From: Gnetum montanum
Taxonomy: Eukaryota > Streptophyta > Gnetopsida > Gnetales > Gnetaceae
Reading direction: 5' to 3'
Length of the DNA stretch: 64,000 bases
NCBI GenBank assembly: GCA_015680685.1
Contig: MNCI01003467.1
Coordinates: 773,577 to 837,576, forward strand
The translations under genes were made by a program, and so were the position numbers. The notes under the pieces are model-generated. The model was not told the origin of the DNA. It did not search any database and saw only the letters and a list, made by a program, of their open reading frames with translations. How positions within the stretch are numbered: the stretch's first letter is position 1; every line of letters begins with the position of its first letter. Positions 1 to 11,119 of this stretch are shown here, piece by piece.

Positions 1-758
1 AACTACCTTAAGATCTCCATGAGATATGGATGGGATAGGTTAGCATTAACCTTTTCCATCAATATTGTACTTCCTCTTTCCACATATGTTAAAATCCTAT
101 TTAATCCTTTTATGGGAAAGATGTGATAAGTACCAATCTTGAAGTAGATTCTCTCTTCCAACGTCAATTCTTCATATATCTTATCTTATTTACCATACAC
201 CCTATCCAACCAAACCTTTCATGCATCAGCATCAGAGTGAGTGGACAGGTGAGCAACGTTTAGCCTTTTATTCAAAAGATTTAACACTTCCAAAATGGCC
301 TTGGTGGAAAAATCAATAGACATACCATTGATGTCAACCGTGGTGCCTTCTTCTTTATTGTGCCAAAATTGGTACATTTCTCCTAAGTACTAGCCACTAC
401 TTTCGGAGAGGATAGGCCATAATGGGGACCCTTTGAATTGGTCCCTGACGGCCTCAAGAGTGAATTCTGTGAAGGGTCCAAAGTTCAATTCCACAATCAC
501 TGCAGTTGATGTGGACCTTTCATGGATGGCCTGAACACACTCCGGGGGCAACATGAGGTGTTTTCCCTATTCAAGCACTGTAGCAGCTCCACCTTCTACC
601 TGTCCTGATTGTATAGGAGCAAGAGTCTCTTGATGGATACTAAAGGATTACACCTCCTACTCTGTATGTTGTTTGGAAGATGCCTATCCTCTACCTCTCC
701 TGGATCGCTTAGATGCACCTTGAGAGGGACCTTCTTATTGTCCATGCTTTGGGGCCAT
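1..758 (-). pseudogene. Family A ORF2, element A-2, N-terminal part, broken
   Basis: This stretch reads on the minus strand from an ATG at 758 and runs off the left edge. It is the same gene as the plus-strand ORF2 at 5993-8890: both open with MAPKHGQ and share blocks such as VQAIHERS, GSPLWP, YQFWxNKEEGT, YHIFPxKGL and LMEKVNANL. Several CAG/CAA codons now read as stops. The first 250 residues resemble the putative plant transposon protein type of domain (PF20167-like, by remembered family pattern, not searched). No catalytic motif is recognised. It probably belongs to A-2, whose gag lies further right on the same strand, because gag then ORF2 is the order seen in A-1. The junction with A-1 is near 1345. 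Confidence 0.7.
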
Positions 759-1344
759 CTGCAATCACACAGGGCCAATCATTAGTAAGGTTTCTTACCA
801 AAGTTAAGTTATACCTTACTTCTTACCTTAATGAATTTGTTTCTTATTTTATGTGATTTTAAAGGTAGAAATTTTATGGAAATGTCCCCAAAAGGTTTTA
901 ATATTTGGCCCACTTTGCTTAGGTGGTTTCAAATTTTAATTTCCCAATATAGATAAGGAGATGAAATTGTTTTTGGCACATGTTTATTATTATTATTATT
1001 ATTATATCTATATTTATAACTAATTACCCTTCATAGTTTCCTTTGGTGATGATGAATTTCAAAAACTTTATATGCAATTCAGCATCTACACTTCCCCCAT
1101 GACTAAGCTAAACACTCTGGGTTCAAGTAGGTTCAAACAGAATGAAAATCAGAGTGCTCGCGAGCAAGTTATGGTTATCAAAAAAAGAGATGCACAATCA
1201 CAAGTCATAGAAGAAAATTTGAAAAACTCCCCCTGCATGAACAATTGCAAATGATGTTGACGTTCGTGGGGGGAACCATATATATAGATTTTAAGGATGT
1301 GATATTGTATACCCGCTAGCAGGAACTTGATATTGTAGCTGACC
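759..1344 (-). promoter_or_regulatory. Leader and probable promoter of A-2 ORF2
   Basis: The segment is the inverted counterpart of 5381-5992. It shares the phrase around CATGGGGGA, the TTTGAACCTACTTGAACCC block and a TATA-like CTATATATATGG (RC of 1276-1287), with GATATT/AATATC words just beyond. TTGCAG directly before the ORF2 ATG (minus strand) looks like a 3' splice site. No other gene is seen here. Confidence 0.5.
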
Positions 1345-1888
1345 TGATATTGTTATTTATTACTTTCTTAGTTAATATCTCTCTACCCTCATCTCCTAAT
1401 AACACGGAATGAGTACGACTTAATCATGAGCATTTAAGCATGACTACTTGNGCGGAATGAGTACGAATTAATCATGAGCATTTAAGCGTGACTACTTGGT
1501 AACCTAGTAGCGTACCTAGGCCATGCGCTTGGTAATCCCAGTGGTAGTCATGCATGAGGTCCAAGATGTGTACAGATGATTAAGGAATAGATGCTCATCA
1601 CACTTAGGCTAGTTTAGATTTGCTCTCACCCTCTCTCTCCTAGCTTAGTTGATATTATTTCCCATCATACCCAGGAGTAGCATTAGTGTAGGAACACATC
1701 ATACACCTCACTCTAGACTAAACCATACATGATAAAGCTAATACTAGTTCAGGTGGGAAGATAGTGAACTATGATCTACGAGTAACTGTCTAGATACCAC
1801 AACTAGTTTATTTGTGGAGTTTGACGAGATTGTGCGTGAAGCACTTGTATTCATATGGTTGAGTGTAGGGGTACCTCGTCACTCATCA
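1345..1888 (+). repeat. A-1 5' LTR, truncated
   Basis: From TTATTTATTACTTTCTTAG to the terminal ACTCATCA it aligns with the last 540 bp or so of the 3' LTR at 8984-9852. It shares the landmarks CGGAATGAGTA, GACTACTTGGTAACC and CATATGGTTGAGTGTAGGG. The U3 part with the GATATC array and TATA box is missing. It contains one N with a duplicated flank. Confidence 0.8.
1451..1451. other. Single-N gap flanked by a direct duplicate
   Basis: Bases 1405-1450 and 1453-1498 are nearly the same sequence (CGGAATGAGTACGA...GACTACTTG) with only a few substitutions, one on each side of the N. The other family A LTRs hold this segment once. It is probably an assembly join of overlapping contig ends. Confidence 0.8.
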
Positions 1889-1906
1889 TAGGTGTCATTA
1901 CTGGGG
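1889..1906 (+). other. A-1 primer binding site (degraded)
   Basis: TAGGTGTCATTACTGGGG follows the LTR end directly. The A-2 copy reads TGGCACTATTACTGGGGA. Both look like the tRNA-Asp type plant Ty3 PBS TGGCGCCGTTGCCGGGGA with transition changes, which is what cytosine deamination would give. Confidence 0.55.
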
Positions 1907-2029
1907 AAAATGCTAGTTATCTAGATTAGTTATATCATACAAGGTCGTTGTATCGGAATTAACGATATATCTTTTAGGAAGAAATAATTACAAAAAGTCA
2001 CATACAATTTAACACACAATTGCACAACC

Positions 2030-4016
2030 ATGCCTCTCCTACAAGGCTACGATAACACCACATCTAGTGAGGTAATTCATTGGAGAACCAACGAATTATA
2101 TGACAATGAAGATTGGAGTACGCAATCTAAGGTGGGGGTTTCTTATAAACATAAACAAAGGTAGCATCGTTCCAACGCACTAAAGCATAACTTACTCGAT
2201 GATGATGAACCCCTACTGGCTACTACAAGACTAACGCAAATCCAAGAGGCTATTCTAATCTCCCATAGGCATCGTAAAGAGAGCCGCCTACCTAGGCTCG
2301 ATTTAAACAACTTCCCCAATTTCTTAAGAGGCTATGACTTAGATCCGCAACAACATTTACAAGCCTTGTATGATGCCTATGCATGGAACAACATTGATAA
2401 TAGTTGGCAAAAACTCAAGCTCTTTCCTATGATACTCGTTGTCCAAGCAAAAGTATGGTATAGATCATTAAAACCAAATTCAATTCGACGTTGGCCAACA
2501 ATGGTAGAGCTCTTTAACAAAAGATATCAAACCTACGCAAGAGTGTTGGCCTTGAGGAAACAAATCCAAGAGTGGAAACAAGCATAACATGAACCTTTGG
2601 ACATGGCCTTAGAAAGATATTATGCACTATTAAACAACTATCTAGGCCATGAGTTCTCCAAGGAAAGGCTAATGTACCATATCATTGATGGGCTTCGTGA
2701 TGAAACAAGAGAGACCCTAGGGATGTATGCCCAAGGTCAACTATACGAACTACGAACACATCAATTCCAAGAGCTTATTAAGTGGGTAGCAAAGGAAGAA
2801 GGAGAAATGGCTAGATAGGAGAGTGTTGAAAAACATTAATGGGACCAAAATCTCAACTTAATAGAGGTCCATAATCACAAAAAGGAGAAATCAACCTATC
2901 TCAAGGAGGAAGAACCACCTTTGCCAATACAACAATCATTAGAGGAAATTGAGGCAAAGATTAATCAGATGCTGGAATGGATGCATAAAAAGTGTGAGGA
3001 ATATATCAATATTATTGGAGATAGTTTTAACAACCTGAGAAGCAAGACAAAATATCATTAGACAATCAAAAAGAAGGGATGAGGAAAATAAGAGCTCAAC
3101 TACCAATCATACATATGAATGCAACATTTGCCTGTACGATCACCCCAAGGGCCAATGCCCAAGCTTGTTACATTTATATGAGCATTGGGGAAGCATGTTA
3201 CACCCAGATTTCATACAAAGATACTATGTTCAATCACAATGGCAACAATCCTAGTTGTGGGGGAAGCCATCCCTAAACTAGGGACACCCTTCATATCATC
3301 CGAATCCAAATGCTTATCTAGTTCAACATCCTATTTTCTTGGCTGGGTCAACATACTCTATCTCACCGCATTATCATTCTTCTCAATACTATTAGCCCAT
3401 GTCCTCAACACAACCACCACCTTGTGGAACATACACTTCTCCTAAATTTTAACATTCTCATCCTTTCCCTCCTCCTTCTACATCACCACCAACTATTCCT
3501 AAAGTGTCTACACCATAGCAACCACCCACGAATGTTACTTGTGCTGCTATTGCTAACAGTAGTGAGAGACCTCCTCAACATCAAAGGCATCCCTTCTTTA
3601 GACATGACCGTAGGAAGGGACAACACAGTTTCAAGGCCACTGCATTCTCCAACTCAGCACAAGTCCAACACTATGATGCATACTTCTCCTCAAACCCAAC
3701 GCCTTGTGTCACTTCATCAGGGCCACCAATTAACACTTCAACAACCATATGGCCCAATGAATATAGCAATGGAGGGCGACATCCCAATCCTTGCATGCCA
3801 TATTATGGTCTCAAGTATCATAGTGGGTCAACTCTTTACCCAATAACCACATCTTATAAATTGTCCCACTATGCTTACTATAATCAGGTGTGTGAACCCC
3901 AATGGGGTAAGTATGACCAAGTTTCGATATTTCCAACATGCAAGGATCCTTATATTTCATTTATTAATCCTCACCATGCTCAACCATTTAGTTATGGGGG
4001 ATATCCTCAATTCTAA
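2030..4016 (+). pseudogene. gag: A-1 gag, broken
   Basis: The ATG at 2030 opens MPLLQGYD. One frame runs to about 2818 with stops, then the homology moves to another frame near 3105. The core (2280-2800) is a retrotransposon gag capsid domain: SRLPRLDLNNF, WYRSLKP, FNKRYQTYA, LMYHIIDGLRDETRETLG. At about 3117 a knuckle-like CNICLYDHPKGQC (CX2CX3HX4C) follows. The C-terminal third is rich in Pro, Ser, Tyr and His and ends SYGGYPQF at 4016. The same gene in A-2 is at 39535-39740 plus 9853-11119 on the minus strand. It would form the particle coat and bind RNA in the cytoplasm. Stops such as the TAA ending 2587 and the TAG ending 2818 match CAA/CAG lost by C-to-T change. Confidence 0.8.
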
Positions 4017-5380
4017 TAATAAGTAGGATTAATAAATATTTTTCATTTTCTTTAATTCTCCCCTTTTTTCTTTTCCAATTTTTCAATTTCTTTTTTGTTA
4101 CCTTTTTGTATTTTTGTCTTTTTATCTTTTTATATGTAATCTCATCTATAAATAAAACACTCATGTGGCTCATTGGTTGAGGTGTGTTCTATGTTATCAA
4201 GTCTTGAGTGATCAATTATTTGGATAGTGAGCCCATTACACCCACTCATCCATTCTACAAATAAGAGGTTTTGTTTGAGGGTACAGTGATATTCTTGACA
4301 TTCTTAAAACTTAAAATAGGTTTTGTGTTCATTATACCCAAAATGAAGAAGGATGGATCAAGAGGGAATGATTAGGGTGTGACATCAACGGGACTTGTGA
4401 ATTCTCTTTGGTGATGTCTGTGAGAGTTATCACACAACGTGGTTGTATTAAGATCCTTGTAGATCTAACGCAAAATGGGAATAAGAGTAATCACAAGGCA
4501 CTCAAAAATCCAATGCTATTATAGGGGGTCCCACCAGAAAGACATGCACCCATGCCTAAGGGTTGGCAGCTTCTTTAGATTCAGCATCAAAACAAACAAA
4601 CAAACAAAGTGCCACAAAGCAAAAATCACTCCCTTGAACAAAATGCCAAGTGATCGTATGCCTTGTTGTTATGGTACTCTCATAGTCACTCATCATGGGA
4701 TGAAACAATGTGGTTTCACTAATAAGAGGAATGGACTTGGTCCTAATCTTGGAACGATGGGTTAATGACACATTAATCATGCCTTACATGCAGGATTAAT
4801 TGTGCCCTAGGTCAGTTACCTCATGTCCCAATCTCTACAATCCCTTCTATAGTCTGTATCATCTCGTTGTTCATGTAATTGTAGCTCATGTCTTGTGTAG
4901 CATAGAATTATTACCTCATTCTAGTGATACTTACATGTGTGTTTTGTGGAACCAGTGTGGATTACATTTAACCCTTCTAATACCTATGAACATTTTAAGG
5001 TGTGGTTACGCAAGGGCATTAGAGGTTGGAACCTGCTTTGGGGAGGATCCACTTGCGTAATTTTTGTAATTTTCACTCATAACACATCTTTAGCATACCA
5101 TCTATTACCCTCAGCATATTTTTAATGATTTTCTTTCCCTTATTTCTATCCCCCCCGATTCAAATGTTCCTGAACCATCACATAGCCTTTTTCTCCCCCT
5201 TACCATCCAAGGTCCTTATTGATAAATTCCACACCATCATAATTTTTGTGCCTTCAAAACTAGTTGAATTACCCTGGAACCCTTTAACACTCATCCACAT
5301 GACCTTAGTTTACATCATTTAATTTTAGAAAAATATTAAAAATTTAATACATTCTATAAAGTTCCCTAACATCGATAGGC
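4017..5380 (+). other. A-1 spacer between gag and ORF2, no gene seen
   Basis: About 1.4 kb without a supported gene. Short frames are present but match nothing and lack copies elsewhere in the window. The first 150 bp is T-rich. The rest is mixed sequence with no tandem structure I can see. Confidence 0.6.
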
Positions 5381-5454
5381 CGTGATATCGTGTACATGAT
5401 ATCGCAGTTGACGCAATATCACATCCATGCTATTGTGTATGTGATATCGCGTTC

Positions 5455-5490
<36 letters not shown>
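5381..5490 (+). promoter_or_regulatory. Internal promoter-like block before A-1 ORF2
   Basis: GATATC or near-GATATC words have their ATATC at 5385, 5399, 5416, (5430, degenerate) and 5444, that is at steps of 14-17 bp. They are followed by a (TA)n tract from about 5458 that could serve as a TATA element. The same arrangement, palindrome array then TATA, forms U3 of the family A LTRs. It lies about 500 bp upstream of the ORF2 start. Confidence 0.55.
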
Positions 5491-5495
<5 letters not shown>

Positions 5496-5992
5496 CATAC
5501 ATGACCCCCCTATGTTAATCAACATCATTTGTAACTATTCACGTGGGGGAATTTTTTCAAATTTCTCTCTATGACTCGCGATTGCGCGTCTCTTACTTCA
5601 TATCCATAACTCGCTCGCTGCTACTCTGATTTTCATTCCGTTTGAACCTACTTGAACCCTAAGTGTTTAGCTTAGTCATGGGGGAGGGGCACACGTTGAA
5701 TAGTACATAAATTTTTTGAAATTATTCATCACTTGAAGGACATTATTAAGGGTAATTAGTTATAAAATTAAGGATAAATGCGCCAAAAATAATTTCATCT
5801 CCTTAGTTATACCAAGAAACTAGATTTGGCAAGCACCTAAGCAAAGAGGATTAAATATTATAATCTTTAGAGGACATTTTCTCCTAATAATTAACGTCAC
5901 ACAGAGATAAAGAAAATTCATTAAGGTAAGTAGTAAGGTATAACCTAACTTTGGTAACAACCTTACTAACGATTGGCCCCGTGTGATTGCAA

Positions 5993-8890
5993 ATGGCCCC
6001 AAAACATGGACAACAGGAAGGTCCTGCTCAAGGTGGGATCAAGCAACCTAGCAGAGGTGAAGAAAAAGTTCCTACCAAGAAACATGTAGATCAGGAAGAA
6101 CAATCATTTAGTATCAACCAAGAAGACCCTGCCACTATACAATCAAGGTAGTCAGAAGGAGGAGCTACTGCAGTGTCTGAATAGGGACGACATCTCACGA
6201 GTTCCCAGGATTATGTTCAAGCCATCCATGAAAGGTCCATATTTACTACAGTGATCATGGAATTAAAATTTTTACCTTTCACAAAATTTTCTCCAAAGGC
6301 CGTTAGGGATCACCTCAAAGGGTCTCCATTGTGGCCTACCCTCTCTGAAAAAAATGCCTGGAACTTAGGGAAAACGTACCAATTTTGGTACAACAAAGAA
6401 GAAGGTACCAATATTAACATTTGTGGTGTGACTTTTAATTTCTCTATTTAAGCCATTTCAGAAGTATTAAACATTCTAAATATAGAACCAAAGGTTCCTC
6501 GGTTGTCTACCTACTCAGACCCTGATGCGCGACGAGTTTGGTTAGACAGGGCGTACGACAAGGAAGATAATACCTATGGGGAGTTGATGACGAAAGAGAA
6601 GATTTATTTCAAAATAGAGACTTATCACATCTTTCCCACAAAAGGTTTAAAAATAATTTCAACATATGCAGCAAGAGGATGTGCAATGTTGATGGAAAAG
6701 GTTAATGCTAACCTACCTCATTTATATTTTAGGGAGATTCTAAGGCAGTTTGAAGAACGAAAGATAGGGAAGTTTGCGTTGCCCTTCCCTTGTCTTATCA
6801 GGAAGCTATGCAAACATGCTGGTATTAGAGGCTACACCAATGATGTCCTTCAAAAAGCCAAAAATGCTTCATATGCTGAACTACTAAAGCCACCAGCTGT
6901 AAGGAAAATCACTGGAGAGACGCTGGGGCCGGAATAAGAAAAAGAATAGACGGCAGGGCCAACTGCAACTCAACTTGCAAGAACAAACCAACTTCCAAGC
7001 ATGGGACCTAGTCAACAACAAGAAGCAAGGCCTAGCACGGGCTAGCAGGATCAACCACCGCCATTGCCGCAAGATTACAGACAATCGATAAGCCATCTTA
7101 GGGCCATCGTTGAGACGGTCAGTTGTGAAAGTCATGATGACACAAATCTCTTCCGTGTCATCGACGATGCTTTATAGCCTATGATTTCTATGGATCACAT
7201 GTAGGGTGAAGTGTCCATTCAAACAAGAAGAGGAGAGAGCGCTTGGTCACAACAGATTTCAAGGAACACTATGTCCTTTCAGGTGCAATTGGAAACTGGT
7301 GAAGGGGCCATGATGGTGGTTATGTAGCATCAGAATGCAGCAAGAGCTGCAAAAGTCATCATATACCACATTAAAGAATCATTCAATGTGCCTATTGTGC
7401 CACTTACAGATTTTACAGGAGCACGAGATGCTCAAACTTTGGCCGATACCTCAATGACTCTTGCAAAACATGAGGATGTACTTGACCGATTGCTACAAAC
7501 AGGACAGGTAATGACATCCTTGTTTGACATCCCACATGATGTTATAGTAATACAATCAGATCTCATTTCCACCAAGGGAAAGCTGGTCATGATGGAGATG
7601 AGGGCCGAGCATGTTGAAGCAGAAGTGAAAAGATTGCAAGAAAGGCTCGTAACTCTGCAAGTAGCACAGCGGGATCCTTCTCAATTAGTTCCCACAAACC
7701 AACCGGACTCTTTTAGAACTAAGCAACTTAATAAATTGTTGATAGAGAATAAAAGGGTGGTAGAAGAAAAAGAGAAGGTTTTTTAGGATGCCTCTCTGGC
7801 ACAAGCACAAACTTACGCACACATCAAAACACTCAAAGCCTTACAAGAGGAGAATAAACAACTTTTTACTGAAAACTTTCAATTGACCTCTGTGGAGAAA
7901 AAAAAGAATGTTCTTGAGGAATATTTTTAGTAGTTACAAGAACAACTAATCAAGGTCAACTAGGACATGAACCATTTAGCTAGGGAAAATCGAACCCTTT
8001 TGATGGAGGAGGTACGCACCATTTGTAAGAAGATGGTCATTGAAATAAGCATGTGGCAGAATGAGGCTAAACGGCATGAGAAACTAAAGGAGCATTTCTG
8101 AACCTAGGTGGCAATGTATAAACAAATCATCAAGAAGGAGATCCATATGGCCAATGCCCACATCAACACTCTCAGTGCTCAACACACTGATTGGCGGGCC
8201 ATATTGGACACATATGCGTTCATCCACCAGGGGGAAGTTAAGAGCCAGGACCTACAAATCCAGGACCTTACAGAGTACATGGAGTTGGCAAACCTATGAT
8301 ATGCCAACCTTGCCATGTTAACAGCAGGGTTCCTGAGAATAGAGCTTGAGCAACAGGTAGCCACCACCTATGTTAAATATGAAATAGAATTTGTAGAACA
8401 CAAGAAAACATTGCAAAAATTGGAGGTTGCAAATTCTGAACTTGAGGTAGTTAAAGCAAGCTACCAGGGATAGAAAGGTGTCACAAAAAACTTGGCTTGA
8501 TGGCTCACAAATTTTCAAGAATACAGAGACAAAGCCAAAGCCTACGAGGAGGAATGGTAGGTGTTTGTGGCTTGGTATGTCAAAGCAAATAAAATGTTTC
8601 CACAACTACCATGCCCAAGGGAGGTGTCGACTCCATCAAATATTGAAACATTAGCATGGACGACACAGGATCCCCAAATTGAAGAGGAGAAACTCCAGGC
8701 CATACTTCAATACCATCAAATCCCAAAACCTAGAGCGCAAGATAAGGAAAAGGCACCCATGGAGAAGCCACTGCCACTAGGAACTACATGTGTTCCATCC
8801 AATTCTGTAGTTATAGGATTTTCTTTTGCGTTATTCATGTTGTGTCTCAATTTTGTTCTAATTCCATACTGCGGCATGAATCCATTCTAG
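5993..8890 (+). pseudogene. A-1 ORF2: plant transposon-associated protein with coiled-coil tail, broken
   Basis: A single frame of 966 codons runs from MAPKHGQQEG (5993) to the stop at 8888-8890. About 18 in-frame stops, mostly TAG, interrupt it, and no frameshift is needed. Residues about 75-320 include NICGVTFNFS, ARRVWLDRAYD, YFKIETYHIFPTKGL and FALPFPCLIRKLCKHAGI. The last motif is the typical core of putative plant transposon protein/ATHILA ORF1-like domains. After a Gln/Pro-rich linker, residues about 465 onward are rich in Glu, Lys and Leu with heptad-like spacing (MRAEHVEAEVKRLQERL, LNKLLIENKRVVEEKEKVF), so a coiled coil is likely. Function unknown. The homologue in A-2 is at 1-758. 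It has its own promoter-like block upstream and is followed by the 3' LTR. Confidence 0.75.
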
Positions 8891-8970
8891 TCAGTCAATA
8901 ATCCCATACTTATCTACTATGTAATCAATGGAGCTTGTTCTCACTTTAACTCGAGGATGGGTTTTCATTT

Positions 8971-8983
8971 AGTCATGGGGGTA
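8971..8983 (+). other. A-1 polypurine tract region
   Basis: AGTCATGGGGGTA lies directly before the 3' LTR start TGATGAGTCATG. The G-run is the likely plus-strand primer. It is short and imperfect. Confidence 0.45.
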
Positions 8984-9852
8984 TGATGAGTCATGAATTG
9001 TTGGTTATGATATCACACCCATGATATCACGTACACGATATCACATACGCAATATCATAACGTAGACGCGATATCACATGTGCGATATCACAACCTGTCT
9101 CTTCATCTATAAATAAGAGGCAGGCAGATTTGGTAAAGGATTTTTTGAAGTTTTTTAGTTTTTAGTATTAAGGTAGGAACTTTTTATTAGTTTTTTTTTC
9201 CTCTCAACCATTTCTCCCAATGCATGCCTGCAATGTGATGATTGTAATTGTATGGCATCGTTATTCGATGGTGACATACTTGGACACGCACATGACCAGC
9301 AATAAAGATCGAGATTACTTCATCATTGTAGCATCCACTTAGCTTAAATATTTAATTGTTATTGTTATTTATTTCTTTCTTAGTTAATATCTCTCTACCC
9401 TTATCTCCTAGTAACGCGGAATGAGTATGACTTAATCACAAACATTTAAGTGTGACTACTTGGTAACCCAGTAGCATACCTAGGCCATGTGGTTGGTAAT
9501 CCTAGTGGTAGTCGTGCACGAGGTTCAAGATGTGTATGGATGATTAAGGAACAGATGCTCATCACACTTAGGCTAGTTTAGATTCTCTCTCACCCTCTCT
9601 TTCCTAGCTTAGTTGATATTATTTCCCATCATACCCAGGAGTAGCATTAGTGTAGGAACACATCATACACCTCACTCTAGACTAAACCATACGTGACAAA
9701 GCTAATACTAGTCTAGGTGGGAAGACAGCGAACTGCGATCTATGAGTAATTTTCTAGATACCACAACTAGTCTGTATGCAAAGTTCGACCAGATCATGCA
9801 TGAAACACTCGTATTCATATGGTTGAGTGTAGGGATACCTTGTCATTCATCA
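8984..9852 (+). repeat. A-1 3' LTR (family A, complete)
   Basis: It starts TGATGAGTCATGAATTG and ends TCATTCATCA, giving the short inverted ends TGATGA/TCATCA. Six GATATC-type words (ATATC at 9010, 9024, 9038, 9052, 9071, 9085) precede TATAAATA at 9108-9115. The 3' half carries the CGGAATGAGTA and GGTTGAGTGTAGGG landmarks shared with the other four copies in the window. Confidence 0.85.
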
Positions 9853-11119
9853 GTTATGTAGAAGGAGGTGAAAGATGAGAATGTTGAAATTGAGGAGAAG
9901 TGTAATGTACACAAGGTGGTGGTCTTGTTGGAGTGGATATGGGTTGATAGTATTGAGGAGAATAATAATAGTATGGTGAGATAGAGTATGTTGACCTAGT
10001 TGGGGAAACAAGATGTTGAACTTGATAAGCGCTTGAACTTAGATGATATGAAGGGTGTAACCAGTTTGGGGATGGCCTCCCCCATGACTGGGATTGTTTC
10101 CATGGTGATTGAACATAGTATCTCTATACGAACTATGGATGTAACACTCTTCCCCAATGCTCCTGTAAATGTGACAAGATTGGACATTGGCCCTTGGGGT
10201 GATAATACAGGAAAATGCTACATTGATATGTATGATTGGCAGTTGAGCTCTTATTTTTTTCAACCCTTATTTCCGATTGTCTAAGGGTATTTTGTCCTAC
10301 TTCTTAGTTTATCATGACTCTACCTCCAATAATGTTGGCATATTCTCCAAAATTTTTATGCATCCATTCCATCATCTTATTGATCTTTGCCTCAATTTCA
10401 TCCAATGATTGTAGTACTAGCAAATATGGTTCCACCTCCTTGAGGTGAGTTGATTTCTCCTCTTTATTATCATTGGCCCTTGTTGATTTAAGGTTTTGGA
10501 CCTATTGAGATTTTTTAATGTTCTCCCATTTAGCCATTTCTCCTTCTTCTTTTGCTACCTGCTTGATAAGCTCTTGGAGTTGATGGGTTCATAGCTCATA
10601 TAATTGACCCTGGGCATACATCCCTAAGGTTTCCCTTATTTCATTATGAAGCCCATCTATGATGTGATACATTAGCCTCTCCTTGGAGAACTCATGGCCT
10701 GGGTAGTTGTTTAATAATGCATGATATCTTTCTAAGGCCATGTCCAAGGGTTCATGTTACTCTTTTTTTCACTCTTGGATTTGTCTCCTCAAGGTTGACA
10801 CTCTTGCATACGTTTGATATCTTTCATTGAAATGTTCTACCATTATTGACCAATGTTGAATTGATTTTGGTTTTAAGGACCTATACCATACTTTTTCTTG
10901 GCCAATGAGTATCATAGGAAAGAGCTTAAGTTTTTTCCATCCATTATCAATGTTATTCCATACATAGTCATCATGGAAGGCTTGTAGATGGTGTTGTGGA
11001 TCTAAATCGTAGCCTCTTGAAAACTTAAGAAAGTTGTTCAAGTCAAGACTAGGTAGACGACTTTTCTTGCAATGCCTATGGGATATTTGAATGATCTCTT
11101 GTATTTCTTTTAGGCCTAT
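9853..11119 (-). pseudogene. gag: A-2 gag, central part, broken
   Basis: Read on the minus strand this continues the gag that starts at 39740. It covers KEIQEIIQISHRH, SRLPSLDLNNF, GYDLDPQHHLQAF, WYRSLKPKSIQHW and FNERYQTYARV, with stops and frame changes after that. It matches A-1 gag from about 2230 to 3500. The right end, CCTAT at 11115-11119, is one copy of the target duplication of T-1. The left end is cut by the 3' LTR of A-1. Confidence 0.8.

Larger units (their letters stand above)
1345..9852 (+). mobile_element. A-1: family A non-autonomous LTR retrotransposon
   Basis: In order it holds a 5'-truncated LTR (1345-1888), a PBS (1889-1906), gag (2030-4016), a non-coding spacer, an internal promoter-like block (5381-5490), ORF2 (5993-8890), a purine-rich tract and a 3' LTR (8984-9852). 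I found no protease, reverse transcriptase, RNase H or integrase motif in any frame, so it would need enzymes from another element. The layout recalls gag-only TR-GAG elements but adds a long second gene. The left end lacks about 370 bp of LTR compared with the right one, so no target duplication can be checked. The right end abuts gag of A-2 on the opposite strand. Confidence 0.75.

Noticed and set aside
4475-5322. Several frames of 62-96 codons between A-1 gag and ORF2
   Set aside because: No motif, no copy elsewhere, overlapping on both strands, so no support as genes.
5455-5510. Microsatellite (TA)n as an independent feature
   Set aside because: A plain TA run. Noted only as a possible TATA element of the ORF2 promoter block.
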